Notes: generated from the sequence alone by a model not told the origin. 64,000 bases of DNA from Thauera aromatica_A (GCF_023093595.1 NZ_JALLIK010000109.1:154223-218222); one strand, 5' to 3'. Counted from the stretch's first letter, positions 37,984 through 48,250 are shown. A program made the numbers and translations.

Positions 37984-40431
37984 ATGGCTCCGAATACGCG
38001 CATACGTCTGATTCCACTGTTGCTGCTGTGCATCTCCAGCACCGGCTTCGCCACCGGCCTGCCGCCGCTCGAAGTGTCGCCCGAGCTGCTGCGCGGCCGC
38101 CTGCCGGCGCCCGCCCAGCCACGGACGAAAACCCCGCCGCAGACGAAGCCTGCGCCTGCGCAGGCTCCTGCACCCGCGCCGCAGGCCGCGGGCAACGGCG
38201 GCCAGCCGTCCGCCACACCGCAGCGCCAGGCACCGCCCGCCCCCCTGCCCCCCGGCACGACCGCCGTCAGCGCGCTGCGCATCCACGGTTCGCGCAGCAT
38301 CGAGCTGGTCGCCGACGGGGAGGCCGAGCTGCAGCGCGACGACCTGGTGCTGACCGCCGACAAGGTGACCTACCGCGAGCCCACCGACGAGGCCATCGCC
38401 GAAGGCAATGTCCTTCTCCGCCAGGGCGAGGACACGATCGCCGGCCCTCGCGCCACCCTGGTCGTCGGCGCGCACACGGGTCAGTTCGAATCGCCGCGCT
38501 ACACCTTGTCGCGCGAACGCGATCCGCGGGTCGCGGGCGACGCCCTGCGTTCGGTGTCGGGCAGCGGCGAAGCCGACCTGCTCAGGCTCGAAGGCGAGAA
38601 CCAGTTCCGCCTCGAAAACGCCACCTGGACGACCTGCCAGGCCACCGACCCCGACTGGTACATCAAGGCCCGCGAGCTCGAACTCGACTACGACCGCGAA
38701 GTGGGCACCGCCCGCGGCAGCTCGATCGTGTTCAAGGACGTGCCGATCTTCTGGATGCCGTGGGCCGAGTTCCCGCTCACCGCCCAGCGCCAGTCCGGCC
38801 TGCTGCCGCCGACCTTCGGCACTTCGAACAAGACCGGCCTCGACTTCACCCAGCCCTATTACTGGAACATCGCCCCCAACTACGACGCCACCCTCGCCCC
38901 GCGTTTCATGAGCCGGCGCGGGCTGCAGCTGGGCGGTGAATTCCGCTACCTCGGCGAGGACTACCGCGGCACCAGCCGCGTCGAATGGATGGCGAAGGAC
39001 AAATCCACCGGGGAGGAGCGCCGCCTGGGCTCGGTCCAGCACCAGCACCGGATCGCCCCCAACCTCTACGGCTCGCTCGACCTCAACGCGGTTTCCGACG
39101 ACGGCTACTTCGAGGACCTGTCCTCGCGCATCGGCGTGGCCTCGCGCGTCAACCTGCTGCGCGAAGGGCGCCTGCTCTACACCGGCGGCTGGTGGAACGC
39201 CTCGGCGCTGGCGCAGAGCTACCAGACGCTCAACCCCGACCCCGACACGCGCAACATCTCCCCCTACCGCCGCCTGCCGCAGCTGCAGCTGTCGGCGCTG
39301 CGGCCGGACCTGCCGGGCGGGCTGGCGGCGGCGCTCAAGACCGAGTACGTCCGCTTCGAACACCCCGATGCGGACACGGACAAGGACGAAGCCGCCCGCG
39401 CCGTCGCCTATCCCCAGCTCTCGCTGCCGCTCGAAGGCGCGGCCTGGTTCCTCACCCCCAAGGCCGGCGTCCACCACACCCGCTACGACGTCGAGCGCTC
39501 GCCGCTCAACGCCGCGGCACGCGACTCGATTTCGCGTACGGTGCCGATCCTCTCGGTCGACTCCGGCCTGTTCTTCGAGCGCGAAACCCGCATCTTCGAC
39601 GGCGACTACCTGCAGACGCTCGAGCCGCGGCTGTACTACCTGCGCATTCCCTCGCGCCGACAGGACGACATTCCGCTGTTCGACACCAGCCGCCTGGACG
39701 TCGGCTTCACCCAGTTGTTTGCCGAAAACCGCTACTCGGGCAGCGACCGCATCGGCGACGCCAACGATCTGACCGCCACCCTGACCACCCGCTTCATCGA
39801 AGCCGGGACCGGCATCGAGCGCCTGCGCGCGCTGATCGGCCAGCGCTACTACTTCTCGGACCAGGAAGTCTACCTGTTCGACCGGGACGAGCTGCGCCCG
39901 GCCGGCAACGGCGCCGAACTGCTCGGCGGGCTCGGCGGGCGGATCTCGAGGACGCTGTCGCTCGACTCCTACGTCCAGTACAACACCGACTCCCGCGAAA
40001 CCGAGCGCTTCAACGCCAGCCTGCGCTACCAGCCCGGCTTCGCCAAGGCGCTCAACCTCAGCTACCGTTATGCACCGAACCTGCGCATTGCCGAAAACAT
40101 CGTCGGCCTCGAGGATGTCGATGTCTCCGGACAGTGGCCGATCGGGCGCGGCTGGTACGGTGTCGGCCGCCTCACCCATTCCCTCGAGGAAAGCCGCCTC
40201 ACCGAAGCCATCGGCGGGCTCGAATACGACGGCGGCTGCTGGGCGTTCCGGGTGGCGATCCACCGCTTCGCGATCGACGAGAACGACGTCACCAAAGCCG
40301 TTTTCATCCAACTCGAACTCAACGACCTCGCCAGCATCGGCTCCAACCCGGTCGGCCTGATCACGCGCAGCGTGCCGGGCTATGGCAAGATCAACGACTC
40401 CTCGTCCGACCGCGTCTTCGGCTCGGAATAA
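37984..40431 (+). CDS. lptD: LPS-assembly outer-membrane protein LptD
   Basis: Outer-membrane beta-barrel that, with LptE, inserts lipopolysaccharide into the outer leaflet; 815 residues. The N-terminus has a signal peptide (MAPNTRIRLIPLLLLCISST, cleaved about residue 23), a Pro-rich linker, the OstA/LptA-like beta-jellyroll (IELVADGEAELQRDDLVLTADKVTYREPTDEAIAEG), then the barrel rich in aromatic-ended strands. Mature Cys are only two: TTCQ near residue 218 and GGCW in the C-terminal part. Start ATG 37984 gives the signal peptide; GTG 37930 is an in-frame alternative. The order lptD-surA-pdxA-rsmA is the conserved proteobacterial arrangement. Confidence 0.95.
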   Translation: MAPNTRIRLIPLLLLCISSTGFATGLPPLEVSPELLRGRLPAPAQPRTKTPPQTKPAPAQAPAPAPQAAGNGGQPSATPQRQAPPAPLPPGTTAVSALRIHGSRSIELVADGEAELQRDDLVLTADKVTYREPTDEAIAEGNVLLRQGEDTIAGPRATLVVGAHTGQFESPRYTLSRERDPRVAGDALRSVSGSGEADLLRLEGENQFRLENATWTTCQATDPDWYIKARELELDYDREVGTARGSSIVFKDVPIFWMPWAEFPLTAQRQSGLLPPTFGTSNKTGLDFTQPYYWNIAPNYDATLAPRFMSRRGLQLGGEFRYLGEDYRGTSRVEWMAKDKSTGEERRLGSVQHQHRIAPNLYGSLDLNAVSDDGYFEDLSSRIGVASRVNLLREGRLLYTGGWWNASALAQSYQTLNPDPDTRNISPYRRLPQLQLSALRPDLPGGLAAALKTEYVRFEHPDADTDKDEAARAVAYPQLSLPLEGAAWFLTPKAGVHHTRYDVERSPLNAAARDSISRTVPILSVDSGLFFERETRIFDGDYLQTLEPRLYYLRIPSRRQDDIPLFDTSRLDVGFTQLFAENRYSGSDRIGDANDLTATLTTRFIEAGTGIERLRALIGQRYYFSDQEVYLFDRDELRPAGNGAELLGGLGGRISRTLSLDSYVQYNTDSRETERFNASLRYQPGFAKALNLSYRYAPNLRIAENIVGLEDVDVSGQWPIGRGWYGVGRLTHSLEESRLTEAIGGLEYDGGCWAFRVAIHRFAIDENDVTKAVFIQLELNDLASIGSNPVGLITRSVPGYGKINDSSSDRVFGSE

Positions 40432-40456
40432 GCTCCGGTACGCGACTCCACAGCCA

Positions 40457-41785
40457 ATGAACATGACACGTCCTTTCTCCCGCACCCCTCTCGCCGTCAC
40501 CTTCGCCATCGCCCTCAGCGCCGCGGCACTCGGCCTGCCCGTCCATGCCGCCCCGCGCGCGGTGGAAGTCGACCGCATCGTCGCGGTGGTCGACAACGAG
40601 GTCATCACCGCCTTGCAACTGCGCGACCGTATCGCCCAGACCGAACGCCAGCTGCGCCGCCAGGGCGTGGAGCTGCCGCCGATGGAAGTGCTCGAACGCC
40701 AGCTCCTCGAGCGCCTGATCGTCGAGCGCGCCCAAATCCAGCGCGCCCGGGAAAGCGCCCTGCGGATCGATGACGCCACGCTCGAACGCGCCATCGAACG
40801 CATCGCCTCAAGCAACAAGCTCTCCCTCGACCAGTTGCGCGCAACCCTGGCGCAGGACGGCGTGGCCTGGGACCGCTTCCGCGAAGAAATCCGCACCGAG
40901 ATCCTGCTCACCCGCCTGCGCGAGCGCGAAGTCGACAGCCGCATCGTGGTCACCGACGCCGAGATCGACAACTTCATCGCCACCAACCCGGACGCGTTCA
41001 GCGGCGAGGAATTCGCCGTCGCCCACATTCTGCTGCGCACGCCCGAAGGCGCCACTCCGGAGCAGGTCGGGGCGGTGCGGCGGCGTGCCGAGCAGACCAT
41101 GGCGCGGCTGCGCTCGGGCGAGGATTTCGCCCGCGTCGCCGCCGAAGTTTCCGATGCGCCGGACGGCCTGTCCGGTGGCGCCCTCGGCTGGCGTCGGCTC
41201 GACCGCCTGCCCGGGCTGTTCGCCGAGGCCGTACGCGGCATGCAGCCCGGCAGCACCTCACCGATCCTGCGCAGCGCTGCCGGGCTGCACATCGTGCGCC
41301 TGATCGACCGCCGCGGCGGCGGCATGGACACGATGCAGCAGCTCGAACAGACCCGCGCCCGCCACATCCTGATCCGCAGCTCCGAAGTGCTCTCCGACAG
41401 CGACGCCGAAGCCCGCCTGCTCGGCCTGCGCGAACGCGCGCTCAACGGCACCGACTTCGGCGAGCTGGCGAAGGCGAATTCGGCGGATCTGTCCGCGGCC
41501 AAGGGGGGCGACCTGGGCTGGGTCAATCCCGGCGACACCGTCCCCGAATTCGAGCGCGCGATGAACGCGCTGCAGCCGGGCGAGATCAGCCTGCCGGTGA
41601 AGTCGCCGTTCGGCTGGCACCTGATCCAGGTCGTGGAACGGCGGCTGCAGGACGTCACCGACGAGCGCAAGCGCAACGCCGCACGGATGGCGCTGCGCGA
41701 GCGCAAGGCCGACGAAGCCTACGAGGACTGGGTGCGCCAGCTGCGCGACAGCACCTACGTCGACTACCGTCTCGAGCAGGAATGA
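40457..41785 (+). CDS. surA: Periplasmic peptidyl-prolyl isomerase and OMP chaperone SurA
   Basis: Periplasmic chaperone for outer-membrane proteins such as LptD, 442 residues. It has a signal peptide (cleaved after PVHAAP, about residue 34), the N-terminal SurA chaperone region (VEVDRIVAVVDNEVITALQLRDR) and two parvulin domains: AVAHILLRTPEG..DGLSGGALGWR, and ARHILIRSSEVLSDSDAEAR..AKGGDLGWVNPGDTVPEFE. Start ATG 40457 was preferred to the frame opening at 40382, which would read through the lptD end. It is 25 bases after lptD, and its stop overlaps the pdxA start. Confidence 0.95.
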   Translation: MNMTRPFSRTPLAVTFAIALSAAALGLPVHAAPRAVEVDRIVAVVDNEVITALQLRDRIAQTERQLRRQGVELPPMEVLERQLLERLIVERAQIQRARESALRIDDATLERAIERIASSNKLSLDQLRATLAQDGVAWDRFREEIRTEILLTRLREREVDSRIVVTDAEIDNFIATNPDAFSGEEFAVAHILLRTPEGATPEQVGAVRRRAEQTMARLRSGEDFARVAAEVSDAPDGLSGGALGWRRLDRLPGLFAEAVRGMQPGSTSPILRSAAGLHIVRLIDRRGGGMDTMQQLEQTRARHILIRSSEVLSDSDAEARLLGLRERALNGTDFGELAKANSADLSAAKGGDLGWVNPGDTVPEFERAMNALQPGEISLPVKSPFGWHLIQVVERRLQDVTDERKRNAARMALRERKADEAYEDWVRQLRDSTYVDYRLEQE

Positions 41786-42792
41786 GCACACGCGCCGCCG
41801 CCCGGCCGCAGATCGCCGTCACCAGCGGTGAGCCGGCCGGCATCGGCCCCGAGCTGTGCGTCCGCCTCGGCGAGCGGAGCTGGGCGGCGCGCGTGGTGGT
41901 GCTCGGCGACCTCGGCCTGATCCGCGACCGCGCCGCGGCGATCGGCAGCCGGGCACCCGTCCGCCCGTGGCGGGCGGATGCCACGCCCGAACCCGGCACG
42001 CTCGAAGTCCTGCACCAGCCGCTGGCCGCACCCTCCCGCCCCGGCCGCCTCGAGCCGGCCAACGGCGCCTACGTGCTCGGCCTGCTCGACCGCGCGATCG
42101 CCGGCTGCCTTGCCGGCGAATTCGCCGCGATGGTCACCGCGCCGGTGCATAAAGGGGTGATCTGCGAAGGGCTGGGGGCGGCCGCGGCGATGCCCTTTTC
42201 CGGCCACACCGAATACCTCGCCGCCAAGACCGGCACGCCGCGCGTCGTGATGATGCTGGTCGGCGGCGGGCTGCGCGTGGCGCTGGTCACCACCCACCTG
42301 CCGCTCGCTGCGGTGGCGGCGGCGATCACCCCGGCGGCGGTGGAGGACACGCTGCACATCCTGCACACCGACCTCGTCCGCCACTTCGGCCTGCCGGCAC
42401 CGCGCATCCTCGTCGCCGGGCTCAACCCGCATGCGGGCGAAGGCGGCCACATGGGGCGCGAGGAAATCGACGTCATCCTCCCGGTGCTGGACAAGCTGCG
42501 CACCGAGGGCATGGAGCTCGTCGGCCCGCTGCCGGCCGACACCTTGTTCGTGCCGCACACCCTGGCGCGGGGCGACGCGGTGCTGGCGATGTACCACGAC
42601 CAGGGCCTGCCGGTGCTCAAGCACGCCAGCTTCGGCGGCGGCGTCAACGTCACCCTCGGCCTGCCCATCGTGCGCACCTCGGTCGACCACGGCACCGCGC
42701 TCGACTTGGCCGGCAGCGGCCGCGCCGACCCCGGGAGCCTGTTCGCCGCCGTGGACCTGGCGATCGCGATGGCCGCCGCACGCGCCTCCTGA
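41782..42792 (+). CDS. pdxA: 4-hydroxythreonine-4-phosphate dehydrogenase
   Basis: Pyridoxal-5-phosphate biosynthesis enzyme, 336 residues, NAD-dependent and metal-using. Conserved blocks are ITSGEPAGIGPELCVRL at the N-terminus, VTAPVHKGVICEGLG, FSGHTEYLAAKTG, LNPHAGEGGHMGREE and MYHDQGLPVLKHASFGGGVN with the metal-ligand His residues. The start ATG overlaps the surA stop (ATGA). This placement, surA-pdxA-rsmA, is conserved in proteobacteria. Confidence 0.95.
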   Translation: MSTRAAARPQIAVTSGEPAGIGPELCVRLGERSWAARVVVLGDLGLIRDRAAAIGSRAPVRPWRADATPEPGTLEVLHQPLAAPSRPGRLEPANGAYVLGLLDRAIAGCLAGEFAAMVTAPVHKGVICEGLGAAAAMPFSGHTEYLAAKTGTPRVVMMLVGGGLRVALVTTHLPLAAVAAAITPAAVEDTLHILHTDLVRHFGLPAPRILVAGLNPHAGEGGHMGREEIDVILPVLDKLRTEGMELVGPLPADTLFVPHTLARGDAVLAMYHDQGLPVLKHASFGGGVNVTLGLPIVRTSVDHGTALDLAGSGRADPGSLFAAVDLAIAMAAARAS

Positions 42793-42811
42793 GCGCCGCA
42801 CAAGGAAACCG

Positions 42812-43615
42812 ATGCACGATTTCGATACCGACGGCCACCGCGCGCGCAAGCGCTTCGGCCAGAACTTCCTCTCCGACCCCAACATCATCCGCCGCATCAT
42901 CGACGCCATCCGCCCGCAGGCAGGTGAGTCGATGGTCGAGATCGGTCCCGGCCTGGGGGCGATGACGGCGCCGCTGATCGAGCGCCTCGGCCACCTCCAC
43001 GTGGTCGAGATCGACCGCGACCTGATCGCGCGCCTGCGCGAGCGCTATTCTCCGGCGCAACTCACGATCCACGAAGGCGATGCGCTGAAGTTCGATTTCG
43101 CCAGCGTGGGCGGCGAGGAGGAAAAACCGCTGCGCATCGTCGGCAACCTGCCGTACAACATCTCGACCCCGATCCTGTTCCACCTCGCCGGGTTCGCCGA
43201 GCGCGTCAAGGACATGACCTTCATGCTGCAAAAGGAGGTGGTGATGCGCATGGTGGCCGCGCCCGGCACCGAGGAGTACGGGCGGCTGTCGGTGATGCTG
43301 CAGTACCGCTTTCGCATGGGGCGGCTGTTCGATGTGCCGCCCGGCGCCTTCCGCCCGGCACCGAAAGTGATGTCGAGCATCGTGCGCATGGCGCCGCTGC
43401 CGCCCGAAGAGCTCGGCGCACAGGACGAGGTCCTGCTCGGGCGCATCGTCACCGCCGCCTTCGGCCAGCGCCGCAAGACGCTGAAGAACACCCTGCGCGA
43501 ATTCGTCACCGAAGCCGATTTCGAGGCCCTCGGCATCGACTCCGGCCTGCGCGGCGAAAAGCTGTCGCTGGCACAGTTCGTCGCCATCGCCAACCACTGC
43601 AGCGCCCGGCGCTGA
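42812..43615 (+). CDS. rsmA: 16S rRNA (adenine1518/1519-N6) dimethyltransferase
   Basis: SAM-dependent methyltransferase that dimethylates two adenines at the 3' end of 16S rRNA, 267 residues. It begins HRARKRFGQNFLSDPNIIRRI; the SAM motif is MVEIGPGLGAMTAPLIERLG and the catalytic motif is GNLPYNISTPILFHL. C-terminal FDVPPGAFRPAPKVMSSIVRM is intact. Start ATG 42812 has AAGGAAA upstream; the open frame further left is an off-frame reading of pdxA. It ends convergent with dnaE (25 bases). Confidence 0.96.
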   Translation: MHDFDTDGHRARKRFGQNFLSDPNIIRRIIDAIRPQAGESMVEIGPGLGAMTAPLIERLGHLHVVEIDRDLIARLRERYSPAQLTIHEGDALKFDFASVGGEEEKPLRIVGNLPYNISTPILFHLAGFAERVKDMTFMLQKEVVMRMVAAPGTEEYGRLSVMLQYRFRMGRLFDVPPGAFRPAPKVMSSIVRMAPLPPEELGAQDEVLLGRIVTAAFGQRRKTLKNTLREFVTEADFEALGIDSGLRGEKLSLAQFVAIANHCSARR

Positions 43616-43640
43616 GCCGGAGCCGTCCGCCCCCGGGCGG

Positions 43641-46600
43641 CTACGCGTAAATCACTTCGACCGCCTCCGGCGCAAGGCCTTCGCGCAGCGCATCGAGCAG
43701 CGCGTCGTCGAGCCGCACCCGCCAGCGCTCACCGAACAGCAGCTCAGCTTCGGCGGCGGCATTGCGGTAACGGAGACGGACCGGGCAGCCCTCGGCGCGG
43801 AACGGCTCGAGCAGGCCTTGCAGGCGGCCGACTGCGGCGGCGGCACTGCCGGCCCCGCCATCGAGGCACAAGCGCAGCGCGCGGGCGAAGCGGCCGCGTG
43901 CCTCGCCCAGGGTCAGCAGGCGCTCGGCGACGATGCGCAGCCCGCCGGAGAACTCGTCGTTGCTGACCTTGCCCTCGACCACCAGCACTTCGTCGGTGAC
44001 GATCTTGCCGCGGTTGGCATCGAGCACTTCGGAATACACTGCGACTTCGCGCGGCTCGCCGCCGTCGTCGAGCTGCACGAACGCCATCTTGCCGCGGGCG
44101 CCCATCTTGGTGCGCACCTCCATGACCACCCCGGCGAGCATCGTGAGGTCGCGCGAAGGCTCGAGCTGGGCCAGGGTACGGCGCACGAAGCGGCGCACCT
44201 CGGTCTTGAAGGCGTTGAACGGGTGGCCGGAGAGAAAGAAGCCGATCGCGAGCTTTTCTTCCTTCAGCCGCTCGCGCTCGGTCCACGGCCGGACCCTCGC
44301 GAACTCGGGCGCGGCACCGGCAGCCTCCGGGATCATGTCGAACAGCCCGCCCTGCAGCGCGTTGGCCGCGGCCTGCTCGGCCGCTTCCATCGCCAGCGCC
44401 ACGGTCGCCATCAGCTGGGCACGGTCCAGCCCCTGGTGGCCGGCGAGCGTGTCCATCGCCCCGGCGCGGATCAGCGCCTCGATCACGCGGCGGTTGACCA
44501 GGCGCCGGTCCGTCCGCTCGCAGAAGTCGAACAGGTCGCGGAACTCGCCGCCCTTTTCGCCCCCTTTCTGCCGTGCGGCGAGGATCGCCCGCACCGCCGG
44601 CTCGCCCACCCCCTTCACCGCGCCCAGGCCGTAGCGGATGGTCTTGCGGTCCACCGGCACGAAGCGGTAGTCGGATGCATTGACGTCCGGCGGCAGCACC
44701 GCGATCTTGTTGGCGACGGTGTCCTCGTAGAAGATCTTGACCGTGTCGGTGTTGTCCAGGTCGGACGACATCGTCGCCGCCATGAAGGCCGCGCAGTGGT
44801 GGGCCTTGAGCCAGGCGGTGTGGTAGGTGACCACCGCGTAGGCCGCGGTGTGCGACTTGTTGAAGCCGTACTCCGCGAACTTGGTCATGAGGTCGAAGAG
44901 CTGTTCGGCGAGCGCCGGGTCGTAGCCCTTCTGCTTCGCCCCCTCGGCGATGGTGGCGCGGTGCTTGGCCATCTCCTCGGGCTTCTTCTTGCCCATCGCC
45001 CGGCGCAGCATGTCGGCGCCGCCCAGGGTATAGCCGCCGATGATCTGGCTGATCTGCATCACCTGTTCCTGGTACACGATCACGCCGTAGGTCGGCTCCA
45101 GGCAGGCCTTGAGGTCGGGGTGGAAGTAGTCGATCTCCTGCTGGCCCTTCTTGCGCAGGATGAAATCGTCCACCATGCCCGAGCCGAGCGGACCCGGGCG
45201 GTAGAGCGCGAGCACCGCGATGATGTCCTCGAAGCGGTCGGGGGCAAGCTTTTTCAGCAGCTTCTTCATGCCGTCCGATTCGACCTGGAAGATCGCCGTG
45301 GTGTTGGCGTCCTTCAGGATCTGGTAGGCGGCGGGGTCCTCGAAGCCCAGGCTCATCAGCTCGGGCCGGCTGCCCTCCAGGCGGGCCACGTACTCGAGCG
45401 CGAGTTCGATGATGGTGAGGTTGCGCAGACCGAGGAAGTCGAACTTCACCAGGCCGACGGCTTCGACGTCATCCTTGTCGAACTGCGACACCGGCGTGGC
45501 GTCCTCGCCGTCGGCGATGTAGAGCGGGCAGAAGTCGGTGAGCTTGCCGGGCGCGATCAGCACGCCGCCGGCGTGCATGCCGACGTTGCGCGAGAGGCCC
45601 TCGAGCGGCTGGGCGAGGCTCCACAGGTCGCGCACCGATTCGCCGTCGTTGCCGTCGGCCATCATGTCCCCGATCTGCGGCTCCAGCTCGTAGGCCTTGG
45701 CGAGCGAGACGGGCTTGGCGCCCTCGATCGGAATCAGCTTCGAGAGGCGGTCGCACAGGCCGTAGGGCAGGTCGAGCACGCGGCCGACGTCGCGCACCAC
45801 CGCCTTCGAGGCCATGGTGCCGAAAGTGGCGATCTGGCTCACCGCGTCCTTGCCGTAGCGCTCGCGCACGTACTCGATGACGCGGTAGCGGTTGTCCTGG
45901 CAGAAGTCGATGTCGAAGTCAGGCATCGACACCCGCTCCGGGTTGAGGAAGCGCTCGAACAGCAGGGCGTACTCGAGCGGGTCGAGGTCGGTGATGTCGA
46001 GCGAGTAGGCGACGAGCGAGCCCGCGCCCGAGCCGCGGCCCGGCCCCACCGGCACGCCGTTCTTCTTGCCCCAGCGGATGAAGTCGGCCACGATCAGGAA
46101 ATAGCCGGGGAAACCCATCTGGATGATGGTGTCGGTCTCGAACTTCAAGCGCTGCTCATAGCGCGGACGCTGCTTCTCGCGCTCTTCGGGGTGCGGGTAG
46201 AGCTGGGCGAGGCGCCGCTCGAGGCCGGCCTTGGCTTCCGCGACCAGGAAGTCGTCCAGGGTCATGCCTTCGGGAGTCGGGAACAGCGGCAGGAAGTTCT
46301 TGCCCAGTTGAACCGTCAGCGAGCAGCGGCGCGCGATCTCAACCGCGTTGTCGAGCGCCTCGGGCAGGTCGGCGAAGAGTTCGCACATCTCGGCCTGGCT
46401 CTTGAGGTACTGCTCCTCGGTGAACTCGCGCGGCCGGCGCTTGTCCGCGAGCACGTAACCCTGGGCGATGCAGACGCGCGCTTCGTGGGCCTTGAAGTCC
46501 TCGCGCTTGAGGAACTGCACCGGGTGGGTCGCGACCACCGGCAGGCCGAGCCGGCCGGCGATGTCCACCGCGTGGCGGATGTAGGGCTCGGTGCCGGGAT

Positions 46601-47177
46601 GGCCGGCGCGCTGGATCTCGATGTAGAAGGCGTCCGGGAAGCGCCGCGCCCAATCGGCGGCGAGCTGGGCGGCGAGCTCGCCATTGCCGGCGGCCAGCGC
46701 CGCGCCGATATCGCCTTCCAGCGCACCGGACAGGCACAGCAGCCCGCTCGCGGCGCCGTCGTCGAACCATTCGCGGCGCATCTCGGCACGGCCGCGGTAC
46801 TTGTTGTCGAGATAGGCGCGCGTCAGCAATGCGGAGAGCTGGCCGTAACCGGCCCGATCGCGGCAGATCAGCAGTACACGAAAAGGCTTGTCGCGCTCGG
46901 CCTCGTTCTGGATCCAGGCGTCGACGCCGATGATCGGCTTGATCCCCTTCGCGCGCGCCCCCTTGTAGAACTTGACCATGCCGAACAGGTTGGCGAGGTC
47001 GGAGATCCCGAGCGCCGGCATGGCGTCGGCGGCAGCGCTGGCGATGGCCGGATCGAGCTGGACGATGCCGTCGGTGATCGAGTACTCGGAATGCAGGCGG
47101 AGGTGTACGAAGCGCGGAGCGCTCGGCACCAGGCTCGGCTCGGTCTGGAGGGCGGCGGGGGCGGTGGCAGAATTCAT
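43641..47177 (-). CDS. dnaE: DNA polymerase III alpha subunit
   Basis: Replicative polymerase catalytic subunit of 1178 residues. The N-terminal PHP domain starts FVHLRLHSEYSITDGIVQLD. The polymerase core carries PVGPGRGSGAGSLVAYSLDITDLDPL and the catalytic NPERVSMPDFDIDFCQDNR (Asp-x-Asp). Then come FNKSHTAAYAVVTYHTAWLKAHH and the C-terminal OB-fold. Length and motifs match the DnaE1 type. Start ATG 47177 gives MNSATAPAALQ. It is a single gene on the minus strand, transcribed toward rsmA. Confidence 0.97.
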   Translation of the reverse strand: MNSATAPAALQTEPSLVPSAPRFVHLRLHSEYSITDGIVQLDPAIASAAADAMPALGISDLANLFGMVKFYKGARAKGIKPIIGVDAWIQNEAERDKPFRVLLICRDRAGYGQLSALLTRAYLDNKYRGRAEMRREWFDDGAASGLLCLSGALEGDIGAALAAGNGELAAQLAADWARRFPDAFYIEIQRAGHPGTEPYIRHAVDIAGRLGLPVVATHPVQFLKREDFKAHEARVCIAQGYVLADKRRPREFTEEQYLKSQAEMCELFADLPEALDNAVEIARRCSLTVQLGKNFLPLFPTPEGMTLDDFLVAEAKAGLERRLAQLYPHPEEREKQRPRYEQRLKFETDTIIQMGFPGYFLIVADFIRWGKKNGVPVGPGRGSGAGSLVAYSLDITDLDPLEYALLFERFLNPERVSMPDFDIDFCQDNRYRVIEYVRERYGKDAVSQIATFGTMASKAVVRDVGRVLDLPYGLCDRLSKLIPIEGAKPVSLAKAYELEPQIGDMMADGNDGESVRDLWSLAQPLEGLSRNVGMHAGGVLIAPGKLTDFCPLYIADGEDATPVSQFDKDDVEAVGLVKFDFLGLRNLTIIELALEYVARLEGSRPELMSLGFEDPAAYQILKDANTTAIFQVESDGMKKLLKKLAPDRFEDIIAVLALYRPGPLGSGMVDDFILRKKGQQEIDYFHPDLKACLEPTYGVIVYQEQVMQISQIIGGYTLGGADMLRRAMGKKKPEEMAKHRATIAEGAKQKGYDPALAEQLFDLMTKFAEYGFNKSHTAAYAVVTYHTAWLKAHHCAAFMAATMSSDLDNTDTVKIFYEDTVANKIAVLPPDVNASDYRFVPVDRKTIRYGLGAVKGVGEPAVRAILAARQKGGEKGGEFRDLFDFCERTDRRLVNRRVIEALIRAGAMDTLAGHQGLDRAQLMATVALAMEAAEQAAANALQGGLFDMIPEAAGAAPEFARVRPWTERERLKEEKLAIGFFLSGHPFNAFKTEVRRFVRRTLAQLEPSRDLTMLAGVVMEVRTKMGARGKMAFVQLDDGGEPREVAVYSEVLDANRGKIVTDEVLVVEGKVSNDEFSGGLRIVAERLLTLGEARGRFARALRLCLDGGAGSAAAAVGRLQGLLEPFRAEGCPVRLRYRNAAAEAELLFGERWRVRLDDALLDALREGLAPEAVEVIYA

Positions 47178-47231
47178 GGCCCGGATTTTACCCGAGCTCG
47201 CGCCGCCTCCCGCGCCCGATCGGTACCCCGC

Positions 47232-48206
47232 TCAGGGCAGCAGCACAGTCGAGCCGGTGGTGCGGCGTGCTTCGAGGTCGCGATGGGCCTGCGCCGCGTC
47301 CTTCAGCGCATAGCGCTGGTTGATCGCGATCTTCACCTTGCCCGACTCCACCACCTCGAACAGCTCGCCGGCCCTCATGAGCAGTTCGGCACGGCTGGCA
47401 ATGTAGTCGAACAGGCCCGGGCGGGTCACATACACCGACCCCGCCTTCGCCAGCAGCGCGCAGTCGAAGGGCGCGACCGCACCGGTGGCGTTGCCGAAGC
47501 TCACCATCATGCCGCGGCGGCGCAGGCAGGACAGCGAATCGATGAAAGTATCCCGCCCCACCGAGTCGTACACCACCGCCACCCCTTCCCCGCCGGTGAT
47601 TTCGCGCACCCGTGCGGGAAAGCGCTCGCGCGTGTAGACGATGACGTGGTCGCAGCCGAGCGCGCGCGCCTGCGCGGCCTTGTCGTCGTTGCCCACGGTG
47701 CCGATCACGGTGGCGCCGAGCAGCTTCGCCCACTGCACCATGATCGAGCCGACACCGCCGGCGGCGGCGTGGATCAGCACGGTGTCACCGGACTGCACCG
47801 GGTAGGTGCTGCGCAACAGGTATTGGGCGGTGATCCCTTGCAGCATCATTGCCGCGCCCTGCTCGAACGAAATTCCGCCAGGCAGGCGGACCAGCTGCGC
47901 GGCGGCAATGTTGCGCGCCTCGGCATACGCACCGAGCGGCCCGCTGGTGTAGGCGACGCGGTCCCCTGGGGCGAATTCAGCAACCCCCTCGCCGACCGCC
48001 TCGATCACGCCGGCCGCCTCCAGGCCCAGCCCGGACGGCAGCGCCAGCGGATAGAGCCCGCTGCGGTGATAGGTGTCGATGTAGTTCAGCCCCACCGCGT
48101 GGTGGCGTACCCGGACCTCGCCCGCGGCGGGCGCGGGCAGTGCGACCGCCTCCCATTGCAGGACCTCGGGACCGCCGGTGCGATGAAAGCGGATTGCATG
48201 GTTCAT
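47232..48206 (-). CDS. qor: NADPH:quinone oxidoreductase (zeta-crystallin type)
   Basis: Medium-chain dehydrogenase/reductase of 324 residues, probably reducing quinones with NADPH by one-electron or detoxifying chemistry. Family features: MNHAIRFHRTGGPEVLQWEAV start, HHAVGLNYIDTYHRSGLYP, AAAGGVGSIMVQWAKLLGATVIGTVGND (Rossmann motif), YDSVGRDTF and a C-terminal RTTGSTVLLP. The zinc ligands of alcohol dehydrogenases are absent, as expected for the quinone reductase group. It lies 54 bases upstream of dnaE on the same strand. Confidence 0.92.
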   Translation of the reverse strand: MNHAIRFHRTGGPEVLQWEAVALPAPAAGEVRVRHHAVGLNYIDTYHRSGLYPLALPSGLGLEAAGVIEAVGEGVAEFAPGDRVAYTSGPLGAYAEARNIAAAQLVRLPGGISFEQGAAMMLQGITAQYLLRSTYPVQSGDTVLIHAAAGGVGSIMVQWAKLLGATVIGTVGNDDKAAQARALGCDHVIVYTRERFPARVREITGGEGVAVVYDSVGRDTFIDSLSCLRRRGMMVSFGNATGAVAPFDCALLAKAGSVYVTRPGLFDYIASRAELLMRAGELFEVVESGKVKIAINQRYALKDAAQAHRDLEARRTTGSTVLLP

Positions 48207-48250
48207 GGATGGCTCCTTCGGGAAAAATGGCCGGCGCCGGGCTTCCGGCC

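Noticed and set aside
36985..41706. A 1573-residue minus-strand open frame across amgK, lptD and surA
   Set aside because: It is antisense to three clearly conserved genes on different strands, has biased composition and matches no family.
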